Origin: an uncultured Collinsella sp.
GTDB taxonomy: Bacteria; Actinomycetota; Coriobacteriia; Coriobacteriales; Coriobacteriaceae
Length of the DNA: 14,696 bases
NCBI GenBank assembly: GCA_902492825.1
Contig: CABUMZ010000035.1
Coordinates: 1 to 14,696 of the forward strand
Direction of reading: 5' to 3'
Shown: piece after piece, positions 1-6,977 of the stretch
Layout: each line of letters begins with the position of its first letter
How positions within the stretch are numbered: position 1 is the first letter of the stretch
Translations under genes and position numbers: made by a program
Notes under the pieces: model-generated
Seen by the model: only the letters and a program-made list of their open reading frames with translations
The model's database searches: none
What the model was told of the DNA's origin: nothing

Positions 1-486
1 CGGCTGGGGCAGCTGGCAGCAGCGTTCGATAATGTAGTCGGTCAGGGTACTCCAGCCCAGTTTGACGTGCGAGTTCGCGGCATGCTCGCGCACGGTGAGC
101 GTGGTGTTGAGAAGCAGGACGCCCTGTTGTGCCCATGGCGTTAGATCTCCCGTGGCGGGAATAGGGCAGTCCAGATCGGCATTGAGTTCCTTGTAAATGT
201 TGCGCAGGCTCGGCGGCAGCTTGGTTTGCGTCGCGGGGACCGAGAACGACAGCCCCATGGCCTGGTTGGGTCCGTGATAGGGATCTTGACCCAAGATGAC
301 AACCTTGACCTTGTCGGCCGGCGTGTAGGCGAGGGCATTGAGGATGTCGTCTTGTGCCGGATAGATAGTCTGCTCGGCACGCAAAAGGGCGATGCGCTCG
401 AGCAGCTGGTTCGTGGTGTCGCGTACCGGCTGCGGCGCATCGCCCAACCAAGTTGCTATGTTACGGTCGCGAGTTGCGGTGTCCAT
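1..486 (-). CDS. ung: uracil-DNA glycosylase, family 1 (C-terminus outside window)
   Basis: Removes uracil from DNA by cleaving the N-glycosidic bond, the first step of base excision repair in the cytoplasm. The 162 visible residues read without a stop to the window edge; the family is about 220-230 residues, so roughly the last quarter is missing. The water-activating motif GQDPYHGPNQAMGLSFSV lies at residues 66-83, with the catalytic aspartate at 68. A second family motif, LLLNTTLTVREH, is at 124-135 and is followed by GW at 144-145. The HPSPLS-type leucine loop would lie outside the window. The start is the ATG whose complement is at 484-486, preceded by AAAGGAG seven bases or so upstream. 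The EamA permease gene lies 88 bp upstream on the same strand. Identification is firm. Confidence 0.97.
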   Translation of the reverse strand, partial: MDTATRDRNIATWLGDAPQPVRDTTNQLLERIALLRAEQTIYPAQDDILNALAYTPADKVKVVILGQDPYHGPNQAMGLSFSVPATQTKLPPSLRNIYKELNADLDCPIPATGDLTPWAQQGVLLLNTTLTVREHAANSHVKLGWSTLTDYIIERCCQLPQP

Positions 487-574
487 GGGGCTCCTTTATG
501 GCAGATACTCTGTTGGCATCTATTGTAAAGGCGCACCGGTTGCCTTTATGCCGCGGCTGTATGAAGAGTGGGGT

Positions 575-1477
575 CTACGAGACGTGCTCGGGTGCTCCTG
601 CCATGCGAGCCTGTCCATGTGCGCGGAGGCGCGGAAGCTCGACGGTTGCCACCATGACGCCGGCTAGGATGAGGTCGGCGCCAAAGAAGGCGATGGGGCT
701 CAGGACCTCGCCAACCAGGAAGAACGAGAAGACGGCGGAGCAGACCGGCTCGAGCGAGAAGGCGAAGCCGGTGGTCTCGGCGGGCACGTGGGGCTGCACG
801 AGCGTCTGGGTGATAAAGCCGTAGGCAGAGCAAATGAGTGCGAGCGCCACGACAACCACGATCTCGCTGGGCGTACTGGGAAGTGTGAAACCGCCAAAGA
901 CGCATGCGGCAATGCCCGAGAACAGGCCGCCAAAGCCCAGTTGCCAAACGCCCAGGGACAGCGGGTCGACTTCTTCGACAAAACGCTTGGCGACGATGAT
1001 GTGGCCGGCATAGACAAAGGCGGAGAGCAGCATAATGAGCGCGCCGGGGTTGAGGCTGGTAAAGTCGGCGCCCGAAAGCAGCAGCATACCGCAGGTGACA
1101 ATGGCAGTGCCGATGAGCACCTTGCGCTCGGGGGCGCGACGCAGCAGGGCAGCGTTGGCAAACGGCACGATTACGACCGTCAGGCTCTGCAAAAAGCCGG
1201 CAGTGGAAGCGGAAGTGAGGCTGGAGCCCAGGCACATGCAGGTGAGCTCGGTTGCCATGATGGCACCGATGATGGCGGCGCGAATCATAAGGTCGCGGTT
1301 GATGCGCAACGCGCGCTTGTGGAAGAGCAGCAGGCAAGCCACAAAGGCGATGATGCAGCGCAGCGCGACGATGCTCGTGGCGTTCATGCTGTCCATGCCG
1401 ATCTTCATGAGGGGGTACGAAAAGCCCCATGCGACGGGAACGGAAAATGAGAGCGCGATTGCTTTTTTGCGATCCAT
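575..1477 (-). CDS. EamA/DMT-family membrane transporter
   Basis: A 300-residue integral membrane protein of the drug/metabolite transporter superfamily (two EamA repeats, ten predicted helices). Hydrophobic segments run from near residue 8 (ALSFSVPVAWGFSYPLMKIG) to near 283. The second repeat starts around residue 148 (ALIMLLSAFVYAGHIIVAKR) and carries the family-typical FSLEPVCSAVFSFFLVGE segment near 240-257. The tail is basic and polar. Members export small metabolites or amino acids; the substrate cannot be read from the sequence. The start has AAAAGGAGTCCC directly before ATG. The gene is divergent from the LysR-family gene at 1636, the usual arrangement for a regulator controlling its neighbour, so regulation by that protein is likely but inferred. 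Confidence 0.93.
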   Translation of the reverse strand: MDRKKAIALSFSVPVAWGFSYPLMKIGMDSMNATSIVALRCIIAFVACLLLFHKRALRINRDLMIRAAIIGAIMATELTCMCLGSSLTSASTAGFLQSLTVVIVPFANAALLRRAPERKVLIGTAIVTCGMLLLSGADFTSLNPGALIMLLSAFVYAGHIIVAKRFVEEVDPLSLGVWQLGFGGLFSGIAACVFGGFTLPSTPSEIVVVVALALICSAYGFITQTLVQPHVPAETTGFAFSLEPVCSAVFSFFLVGEVLSPIAFFGADLILAGVMVATVELPRLRAHGQARMAGAPEHVS

Positions 1478-1635
1478 GGGACTCCTTTTGTTACAGAACG
1501 GTTTCGTACAAAGGATTCTGCTCCCACATGTGGATGTAGTAAAGCGAATGTATCTTCAGTATGATTAAGCAAAGCTAAAGTAGGTACGAAAAGCGCTGGC
1601 AAAACGTTTTACGGCTGCATTGATGTGGAGGCACG
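1478..1635. promoter_or_regulatory. divergent control region, EamA permease / LysR regulator
   Basis: This 158-bp spacer must hold both promoters. It is more AT-rich than its flanks. It contains the perfect 10-bp palindrome CCACATGTGG at 1524-1533, a TATGAT hexamer at 1560-1565 that could be the -10 of the rightward gene, and a widely spaced dyad, TTTCGTAC at 1502-1509 and GTACGAAA at 1584-1591. On the minus strand TTTACT and CAGAAT, 17 bases apart, could serve the permease. LysR-type proteins commonly bind such spacers, so an operator here is expected; the exact site is not certain. Confidence 0.45.
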
Positions 1636-2502
1636 ATGGCATCGCGGTATCAGATTGTATGTATGGTGGTCGACTGCGGCAGCCTGAAACGCGCGGCCGA
1701 CAAGCTGGGCTATACGCAAAGCGCGGTGAGCCAGGCCGTCAAGGCACTCGAGCGCGAGCTGGGCACCACGATTATCGAGCGTGGCAAGCAGGGTGTGTCG
1801 CTTACGCGCGACGGCAAGCAGTACCTGCCGTGTCTGCGCCAAATCGTAACTGCCGAGGCCGAGCTTGAGGGCAAGCGCCAGGAACTGCTGGGCCTTTCGT
1901 CGACCGATATTCGTATCGCGACGTTTACCAACGTGAGTCGAACCGTGTTGCCGCGTGTGATCCGCGACTTTGGGGCGCTGCACCCGGGCGTGCGCTTTAC
2001 CCTCAAGCAGGGCGATTACACGCGCAACGCTCAATGGGTGCACGATGGCGTGGTTGATTTTTGTTTTACGGCACGCGGATTTACCGCTGGGCTCGAGAAG
2101 CGCGTGGTCTATCACGACGAGTTGGTAGCATTGTTGCCGGCCGCGCATCCGCTGACGGCAAAGGAAAAGGTGACACTTGCCGACCTGGCGTCCGAGCCGT
2201 TTGTGCTGCTGGATGAGGGCGAACAGAGTCTGGTGCTCGATGCATTCGCAACGCATGGACTGTCGCCGCGCGTGACGAGTGAGGTGACCGACGACTACAC
2301 CATCATGGCGATGGTGGAGGAGGGCCTAGGCGTGAGCATGCTCTACCGGCGTACTGTGGAGGGCATGCGAGCCGATATTTGTGTGCGGCCCATCGTGCAT
2401 GCCCCCTCGCGCGACGTGGTGGCCGCCTGGCGCAGCTGGGACACCATGCCTATCGCCACGAGGCGCTTTATCGACTATATGAGCTCGCATATTGTCAATT
2501 AA
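1636..2502 (+). CDS. LysR-family transcriptional regulator
   Basis: A 288-residue DNA-binding regulator of standard LysR length. The N-terminal winged helix-turn-helix covers residues 1-60, with the recognition region GSLKRAADKLGYTQSAVSQA (15-34) and the typical follow-on ALERELGTTIIER (37-49). The effector-binding domain of the periplasmic-binding-protein fold runs from about residue 92 (DIRIATFTNVSRTVLP) to the end. It includes HPLTAKEKVTLADLASEPFVLLDEG, the usual second-subdomain entry. ATG at 1636 is preceded by GGAGG at 1627-1631. It lies divergent from the EamA permease and probably controls it, perhaps with autoregulation; the inducer is unknown. Its stop is only 27 bp from the convergent MATE gene's stop, and I see no clear hairpin terminator between them. 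Confidence 0.95.
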   Translation: MASRYQIVCMVVDCGSLKRAADKLGYTQSAVSQAVKALERELGTTIIERGKQGVSLTRDGKQYLPCLRQIVTAEAELEGKRQELLGLSSTDIRIATFTNVSRTVLPRVIRDFGALHPGVRFTLKQGDYTRNAQWVHDGVVDFCFTARGFTAGLEKRVVYHDELVALLPAAHPLTAKEKVTLADLASEPFVLLDEGEQSLVLDAFATHGLSPRVTSEVTDDYTIMAMVEEGLGVSMLYRRTVEGMRADICVRPIVHAPSRDVVAAWRSWDTMPIATRRFIDYMSSHIVN

Positions 2503-2529
2503 TGACTGGCGTGGCGTTGGGTGCGGTGT

Positions 2530-3912
2530 TTAGCGGGCTGTCGCTTTGGCTTGGGTGGCGCGATAGGTGCGTGCCGGGTGGCAGAGTAGTACCGCCACGA
2601 CCATGAAGAACGCCGTGGTGCCCAAGCTGATGGGGTAGACCATCATGATGTTCGCAAAGGTGCGGAAGTGCGGGAACACGCAGAACACCCAATAGAAGCG
2701 GATGCCGCAGACGCAGATCATGGTGATGAGGGCGGGCGTGAGTGAAATACCAAAGCCGCGCAGGTAGCCTGACATGTTTTCGTAGAACATGCTAAAGGCG
2801 TATGCCGGGAAGATCGAGCACACGCGGATATAGCCGATCGAGACGATGTTGGGATCGCTGTTGAACAGCGACAAGATCTCGCGCCCCAGGCCAACAATAA
2901 CGATAATTGTGGTGAGCGCGACGATACCGCCTTCGACTAGGCAGACCTTGAGCGTCTTGGTGCAACGGTCGATCTGGCGGGCACCGTGGTTTTGTCCCAC
3001 AAAGGTGGTGCAAGCCTGACTAAAGCTGTTGAGCAGGTTGTAGCACACGTACTCCAGGCTCATGGCGGCGCTCGAGGCCGCCATGACTTCGGTGCCAAGG
3101 CTGTTGATGGCAGACTGGATGATGATGTTGGCGACGGCAAAGACAGCGCTTTGGATGCCGGCGGGCAGGCCGATCTTGACGATGCGCTTGAGGGCGACGG
3201 GGTCGATAGCCAAGTCGCGTGGGGTGACGCGGACGACGGAGTCGGTCTTGAGCAGGCGGATAAAGAGTGTGGTGGCGCTGACGGTGTAGGCGATGGCGGT
3301 GGCGATGGCGACGCCCGCGACACCCCAGTGGAGTATGGGGACAAAGATGAGGTCCAGGCCAATGTTGAGGACGGTGGACACGGCAAGCGCCTGCAGCGGC
3401 ATGCGGGTGATTCCGACGGAGCGGAAGATCGCGGCCTCAAAGTTGTAGAGCAAGATCGAGGGCATGCTGAGCAAAAAGACGCGCAGATAGAGTGAGGCGA
3501 GCGGCATGGTCTCGGCGGGAACGTTGAGCGCGGCGAGCATGGGCTCGGCAAAGATCTCGCCCAGTGCGATGACGACAAAGCCCACGAGTGCCATTAAAAT
3601 TGAGGTATGGACGGCGCGTTTGACCATGTTCTGATCGTTGCGGCCGATAGCGTTGGCGATGACCACGTTGGAGCCAAGTGACATGCCAATAAACAGGTTG
3701 AGCATAAGGCTGGTAAGCGGAACATTGGAGCCGACCGCCGCCATGGCGAGGGTTCCCTGGTCGCCCGAGAAGTTACCGATGATGACCGTGGCGATGAGGT
3801 TCGACAGCTGCTCCAAGATGCTCGTGGCGGCCACGGGGAAGGCGAACAGGGGAATATTGCGCCACAGCGAGCCGGTTGTCATGTCAATGTGCTTAGATGC
3901 GGTATCAGCCAT
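2530..3912 (-). CDS. MATE-family multidrug/Na+ (H+) antiporter
   Basis: A 460-residue polytopic membrane protein of the MATE (NorM/DinF-like) family, which exports cationic compounds in exchange for Na+ or H+. Twelve hydrophobic segments in two six-helix halves are visible. The N-half begins with TTGSLWRNIPLFAFPVAATSILEQLSNLIATVIIGNF, the usual first two helices. The C-half begins near residue 229 (KIGLPAGIQSAVFAVANIIIQSAINSLG) and holds the conserved TTFVGQNHGARQ near 299-310. Length is normal. The chosen ATG at 3910-3912 has only a weak purine-rich ribosome site (GATTGAGAG), unlike the strong sites elsewhere in the window, so translation may be modest. The substrate cannot be assigned. The upstream spacer holds the palindromic repeat at 3974-4034. 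Confidence 0.95.
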   Translation of the reverse strand: MADTASKHIDMTTGSLWRNIPLFAFPVAATSILEQLSNLIATVIIGNFSGDQGTLAMAAVGSNVPLTSLMLNLFIGMSLGSNVVIANAIGRNDQNMVKRAVHTSILMALVGFVVIALGEIFAEPMLAALNVPAETMPLASLYLRVFLLSMPSILLYNFEAAIFRSVGITRMPLQALAVSTVLNIGLDLIFVPILHWGVAGVAIATAIAYTVSATTLFIRLLKTDSVVRVTPRDLAIDPVALKRIVKIGLPAGIQSAVFAVANIIIQSAINSLGTEVMAASSAAMSLEYVCYNLLNSFSQACTTFVGQNHGARQIDRCTKTLKVCLVEGGIVALTTIIVIVGLGREILSLFNSDPNIVSIGYIRVCSIFPAYAFSMFYENMSGYLRGFGISLTPALITMICVCGIRFYWVFCVFPHFRTFANIMMVYPISLGTTAFFMVVAVLLCHPARTYRATQAKATAR

Positions 3913-3973
3913 ACGCTCTCAATCTCTAATATGCTCTTTCGTGCTTATTTGCGCAGACGATGATACTCCTAAT

Positions 3974-4034
3974 CGACTAGTCATTGGGGACGTTCTAAAA
4001 CGACTAGTCATTTAAGAACGTCCCCAATGACTAG
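3974..4034. repeat. nested palindromic intergenic element (GACTAGTC / GGGGACG type)
   Basis: Two perfect 20-bp inverted arms, ctagtcattggggacgttct at 3977-3996 and its complement at 4015-4034, enclose an 18-nt loop. Three further base pairs form after one A-A mismatch. The loop carries a second copy of the left end: cgactagtcatt occurs at 3974-3985 and again at 4001-4012. GACTAGTC is itself an 8-bp palindrome. The element lies between two divergently transcribed genes (MATE and RlmA), so it is not a terminator for either. It looks like a REP- or MITE-like mobile repeat; that is inference. Confidence 0.8.
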
Positions 4035-4090
4035 GTGGGGAAGGCGTGCGACAATGGTGGGCGTTGTGTTGTTCGCGCTAAGGAGTTGCC

Positions 4091-4906
4091 ATGTTGCTGT
4101 GTCCCGTTTGCCATGAGCCGTTGGTGGACGACGAGCGCGGTGCTGCATGTGCGGGCGGACACCGGTTTGACCGTGCGCGCGAGGGCTATCTGTACCTACT
4201 GCGCTCGTCCAAGAGCGGCGACTCCATGGGCGATCCCAAGTCGCAGGCGCGCAGCCGTCGTGACTTTTTGAACCGTGGATACTACGCGCCGTTGCGCGAT
4301 GCGATGGTCGAGCTGGTGCGCAAGCAGGCGTCTGGGCGCGCCGCGTCTACGAATGGCCCCATGACGCTGCTCGATATTTGCTGTGGCGAGGGCTATTACA
4401 CCAGCGCCATGGGCGCGGTGCAGGGCGTGGACGCTTACGGGTTTGATTTGGGCAAAGAAATGGTGCGCCTGGCCGCCAAGCGCGGCGATGCGACCTACTT
4501 CGTGGCCAACATGAAGGACATCCCCGTGGCCGATGGCGCCTTCGATATGGTGACCGAGCTCTTTGCTCCCTTTAACGAGCGTGAGTTTGCCCGCGTACTG
4601 GCGCCAGAGGGCTCACTCTATACCGTGGTGCCGGGTGCCCGTCATCTGTTTGGGCTTAAGGAAGTGCTCTACGACATGCCATATCTTAATGACGAGAAGC
4701 TGCCGCAGACCACCGAACTCGAGTTGGTCGGAATGCGGCGGGTGTCTGCGAACATTACGCTCCATACCCAGGCCGACATCGAGGCGGTGTTCCAGATGAC
4801 GCCGTACTACTACCGCACACGCCCTGCCGACAAAGAGCGCCTGGCAAACCTGGACACCCTTCAAACCGATATCGACTTCATCATCGCCGAGTACCGTCAC
4901 AGCTAA
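4091..4906 (+). CDS. rlmA: RlmA-type 23S rRNA (guanine-N1)-methyltransferase
   Basis: A 271-residue SAM-dependent methyltransferase matching the RlmA family, which methylates N1 of a guanine in helix 35 of 23S rRNA (G745 in RlmAI, G748 in RlmAII/TlrB of Gram-positive bacteria). The N-terminal zinc finger has ligands C4, C7, C20 and H24, followed by the family stretch FDRAREGYLYLL (26-37) and a GDS(x)GD-type segment at 43-48. SAM motif I is LDICCGEGYY at 94-103; FDMVTELFAPFNEREFARVLAPEG at 151-174 resembles motifs IV-V. ATG is preceded by AAGGAG with good spacing. Being Gram-positive, RlmAII specificity is the better guess, but the methylated base cannot be told from sequence alone. It stands alone, convergent with the small membrane protein gene. 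Confidence 0.88.
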   Translation: MLLCPVCHEPLVDDERGAACAGGHRFDRAREGYLYLLRSSKSGDSMGDPKSQARSRRDFLNRGYYAPLRDAMVELVRKQASGRAASTNGPMTLLDICCGEGYYTSAMGAVQGVDAYGFDLGKEMVRLAAKRGDATYFVANMKDIPVADGAFDMVTELFAPFNEREFARVLAPEGSLYTVVPGARHLFGLKEVLYDMPYLNDEKLPQTTELELVGMRRVSANITLHTQADIEAVFQMTPYYYRTRPADKERLANLDTLQTDIDFIIAEYRHS

Positions 4907-4916
4907 CAACCCGCCA

Positions 4917-4955
4917 AAAAGGGACAGGTTTATTTTGGTAGGTTTTATCTGGGCA
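4917..4955. repeat. GGGACAGGTTTATTTT-type intergenic repeat
   Basis: Just after the rlmA stop lies an AAAAAGGGACAGG block, followed by two imperfect 14-bp tandem units, aggtttattttggt (4926-4939) and aggttttatctggg (4940-4953), alike at 10 of 14 positions. The GGGACA core recurs in the palindromes at 9718-9750 and 13445-13479. From memory, similar GGGACAGGTT stretches are common between genes in Coriobacteriia. This is likely a REP-like or decayed mobile repeat; no transposase is present. Confidence 0.5.
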
Positions 4956-4960
4956 AACGT

Positions 4961-4997
4961 AAGGGCCGACCGCGGAGATGCGCGATCGGCCCTTTTT
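4961..4997. terminator. bidirectional intrinsic terminator
   Basis: A 14-bp stem (4961-4974 with 4981-4994; one A-C mismatch) closes a GAGATG loop. It is GC-rich in the core, ends in AA/TT and is followed by TTT on the plus strand. It sits between the convergent rlmA gene and the four-helix membrane protein gene, so it probably terminates both. Confidence 0.85.
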
Positions 4998-5033
4998 AGT
5001 TGCTTGGCTGCAGAGGTTATGAGAAGCGAGCGC

Positions 5034-5435
5034 TTACAGGCGGTCCTTGTTCTCGGCCTTAACGGCGTGCGCCTGCTGGACAAAGAACAGGTCGTACACC
5101 ACGATGACAAAGGCGCCATAGTTGATGGCGTCGCCGCCAAACGCGGGAAGCGTGAGCACCGCTTGGGCAAGCGTGGCGACCGCGGCAACAATACCGAGCT
5201 TAAACGCGCCGTCCACCTGCGAAGGCTTGTTGGCGCCCTTGATACCGGCGACGCCTGCGGCAAGGTCGACGAGACCCTTGGCGATAAGCACGACCGCTGC
5301 GAGCGTGGCGTACGAACCGTACGTGGAATCGAGACCGCCCGTGGCGATACCGACGCCGGCGGTGACGAGGCTGGCGATGCCCAAAACAAAGTAGATGAGA
5401 GCAAGGATTTTGAGAGTCTTGCGAGTGAAGCTCAT
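5034..5435 (-). CDS. small four-helix membrane protein, function unknown
   Basis: A 133-residue protein starting MSFTRKTLK. Four hydrophobic segments are visible: about 9-29 (ILALIYFVLGIASLVTAGVG), 41-64 (SYATLAAVVLIAKGLVDLAAGVAG), 77-95 (LGIVAAVATLAQAVLTLPA) and 99-118 (DAINYGAFVIVVYDLFFVQQ). The N-terminus is basic and the C-terminus highly charged (KAENKDRL). No catalytic or binding motif is recognised. The ATG at 5433-5435 was chosen because AAAGGA precedes it at normal spacing; the frame stays open upstream but adds 23 unlikely residues without a ribosome site. A possible promoter lies at 5486-5514. It is convergent with rlmA and shares its terminator. Function not assigned. Confidence 0.85.
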   Translation of the reverse strand: MSFTRKTLKILALIYFVLGIASLVTAGVGIATGGLDSTYGSYATLAAVVLIAKGLVDLAAGVAGIKGANKPSQVDGAFKLGIVAAVATLAQAVLTLPAFGGDAINYGAFVIVVYDLFFVQQAHAVKAENKDRL

Positions 5436-5485
5436 GGCTGGTCCTTTCGATACGAGTACGCCAACTTGGCGCACCCAATGTACTG

Positions 5486-5514
5486 CACATATGGTGAAGC
5501 ACATTGTAGTTCAA
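5486..5514 (-). promoter_or_regulatory. possible promoter of the four-helix membrane protein gene
   Basis: On the minus strand TTGAAC (5514-5509) and TATGTG (5491-5486) are separated by 17 bases, in a locally AT-rich stretch about 50 bp before the start codon. The -10 match is weak, so this is only a candidate. Confidence 0.3.
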
Positions 5515-5663
5515 CGCGGCGATGCATGCGTTTGAAAGCGTCTCTTGCCTGTACGGTCCAACCTTTCAAAAAGGAAAGCTGGACGTAAGCCAAATCGATG
5601 GCAGCTCATGTGCGGCGCTGAGATGATGAGGCCGTAACAAGGAGCTGGTCTCAAGGAGGAGCC

Positions 5664-5807
5664 ATGATGTACGGAGCAGGGCAAGTGCGTGAGCCGCGGT
5701 CGTTGGGAAAGCGCATGGGTGATTCCGTGATCGCTGCCGTGTGCACGGGATTGATGGCGGTGCTTTGCATTGCGATGCTGTGGGCCATGTCGCATGTGGG
5801 ACAATAG
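5664..5807 (+). CDS. 47-residue single-helix small membrane protein
   Basis: A short open frame starting MMYGAGQVREPRSLGKRMGD and ending MSHVGQ. It has an exemplary ribosome binding site, AAGGAGGA at 5653-5660, three bases before the ATG. The first 20 residues are polar with a net positive charge. Residues 22-43 form one strongly hydrophobic helix (VIAAVCTGLMAVLCIAMLWA), predicting a single-pass inner membrane protein with its N-terminus inside by the positive-inside rule. It lies 63 bp upstream of the RsmJ-type gene on the same strand, so the two may be co-transcribed. No family is recognised. The ribosome site, the coding-like composition and the clean transmembrane pattern argue that it is real. 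Confidence 0.7.
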   Translation: MMYGAGQVREPRSLGKRMGDSVIAAVCTGLMAVLCIAMLWAMSHVGQ

Positions 5808-5870
5808 CGGACGGTTGGGTGCTGGCATAAACGGCACTCGCGTATTCGTTTTGCTTGCTAAGGAGTGCCC

Positions 5871-6575
5871 ATGGGCGTTGTCGATCCCTTTTCTGTTGCT
5901 CGGGCCGCGGGGCTTGAGCTGATCGGGAAGTCCGAGGGCCTCACGCTCACCGACGGCACGATGGAGCTGTGCGCCGATTTTGGCCGCATGCTTCCGCGGC
6001 TCAAACAGGGCCGTTTGCAGCAAGAACTGCTGGTAAAGGCTGCGCGCGCAAAAGGCATCGAGAGCCCATGGGCGATTGACGCCACGGCAGGCTTTGGCGA
6101 GGATTCGCTGCTGCTGGCGGCCGCGGGCTTTACCGTCGATCTGTATGAGCAGGATTGCGTGATCGCGGCGCTCCTCAAGGATGCCCTGGATCGCGCGGCA
6201 GATGATCCGGCGCTTGCGACAGCCGTGGCCCGCATGCGCTTGCATGCGGGCGAGGACAGCATTGCCGGCCTTCACCATACAGCTGAGCTGATCGGGCGGG
6301 GCGAGCTCACCGCTCCCGACGTGGTGTATCTGGACCCCATGTTTCCCGGACGCACCAAGAGCGCGGCGGTTAAAAAGAAATTCCAACTCTTGCACCATCT
6401 GGAGCAGCCGTGCGCCGATGAGGAGACGCTGGTCGAGGCTGCGCTTGCGGTGCACCCGCGCAAGTTGGTTATCAAGCGGCCGGTGAAGGGGCCACTGCTT
6501 GCCGGTGTTAAGCCGAGCTATCAACTTGCGGGCAAGGCCGTTCGTTACGATGTTTTGGTGCCGCCGCGCCCGTAG
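5871..6575 (+). CDS. rsmJ: RsmJ-type 16S rRNA (guanine-N2)-methyltransferase
   Basis: A 234-residue class I SAM-dependent methyltransferase closely resembling RsmJ (YhiQ), which makes N2-methylguanosine at position 1516 of 16S rRNA. SAM motif I is DATAGFGEDSLLLA at 70-83 (DATAGLGRDAFVLA in the E. coli enzyme as I recall it). The catalytic motif IV region is VVYLDPMFPGRTKSAAVKKK at 151-170, almost identical in layout to the E. coli VYLDPMFP-KSALVKK block. HPRKLVIKRPVKGPLLAG (195-212) matches the conserved VVKRPxxAPPLA strand. The ATG at 5871 follows AAGGAG at 5860-5864 and is preferred to a GTG at 5865 that overlaps that site. The length is slightly below the 250 residues of E. coli RsmJ. Site specificity is inferred. 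Confidence 0.85.
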   Translation: MGVVDPFSVARAAGLELIGKSEGLTLTDGTMELCADFGRMLPRLKQGRLQQELLVKAARAKGIESPWAIDATAGFGEDSLLLAAAGFTVDLYEQDCVIAALLKDALDRAADDPALATAVARMRLHAGEDSIAGLHHTAELIGRGELTAPDVVYLDPMFPGRTKSAAVKKKFQLLHHLEQPCADEETLVEAALAVHPRKLVIKRPVKGPLLAGVKPSYQLAGKAVRYDVLVPPRP

Positions 6576-6603
6576 CCTGTCGAGCATAGGCGGATGCGCG
6601 AGA

Positions 6604-6900
6604 TCATTTCCAAGGGTGCGACGTCAGGTGCCAGCCGCCGCAGTATTCGCATTTGTAGCAGGCCAGCCCGCGGCGTCCGCGGTTTTCGCAGTCGGCCATA
6701 ACGGCCTCGGCCTCGGCGCGCGTGTCGTAACGGTTTTTGCGTTCGCACGACTTGTAGCGCCAGGCTTCATCGCGCTCGGCGTTCAGGGCGTCGCGGCGCT
6801 CGTCTTCGCGCGCAAACAGGTCGCTCATATCGCCGCCCGTGGCAGCGCCCAAAAACTCGCTTTTGGCTTTTGACCAAGCGGCTCGCTTTTTGCTCCCCAT
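6604..6900 (-). CDS. small cysteine-rich putative zinc-binding protein
   Basis: A 98-residue basic protein with charged residues throughout its first half (SKAKSEFLGAATGGD, then REDERRDALNAERDE). Its second half carries C52, C71 and a CYKCEYCGGWHLTSHPWK tail, with cysteines at 81, 84 and 87 and histidine at 91. The pattern Cxx(K/R)xxYxTxxxAxxxA...CxxCxxWHLT is one I recall from short uncharacterised actinobacterial and phage proteins; a single zinc ribbon is likely. The ATG at 6898-6900 is preferred over a TTG at 6919-6921 because GGAGAGGGG lies at workable distance before the ATG and nothing lies before the TTG. It is convergent with rsmJ, the stops being 28 bp apart. Function unknown. Confidence 0.75.
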   Translation of the reverse strand: MGSKKRAAWSKAKSEFLGAATGGDMSDLFAREDERRDALNAERDEAWRYKSCERKNRYDTRAEAEAVMADCENRGRRGLACYKCEYCGGWHLTSHPWK

Positions 6901-6977
6901 CTGCTTCGTGCCCCTCTCCAAACGCTGGTATTATTGCTCAATCAAAGTGATACCAATAAACGTGAGGTCGCTGCGTG

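Noticed and set aside
502..529. Minus-strand TTTACA and TATCTG as a promoter for ung
   Set aside because: The predicted transcript start would fall within the ribosome binding site, leaving too short a leader.
526..548. TAAAGGC/GCCTTTA hairpin as terminator of the EamA gene
   Set aside because: The stem is only 7 bp, the loop is 9 bases, and no T-run follows on the minus strand.
546..1430. Alternative minus-strand frame overlapping the EamA permease
   Set aside because: It is rich in Arg, His and Ala with no hydrophobic pattern, while the other frame gives a clean ten-helix permease with a strong ribosome site.
5559..5583. Hairpin around GTCCAACCTTTC...GGAAAGCTGGAC
   Set aside because: The stem is broken by an internal loop, no T-run follows, and it ends no nearby gene.
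5511..6587. Open frame of 358 codons on the minus strand across rsmJ
   Set aside because: It is the mirror of an RsmJ-type gene with clear motifs, and its product is low-complexity and Arg/His-rich.
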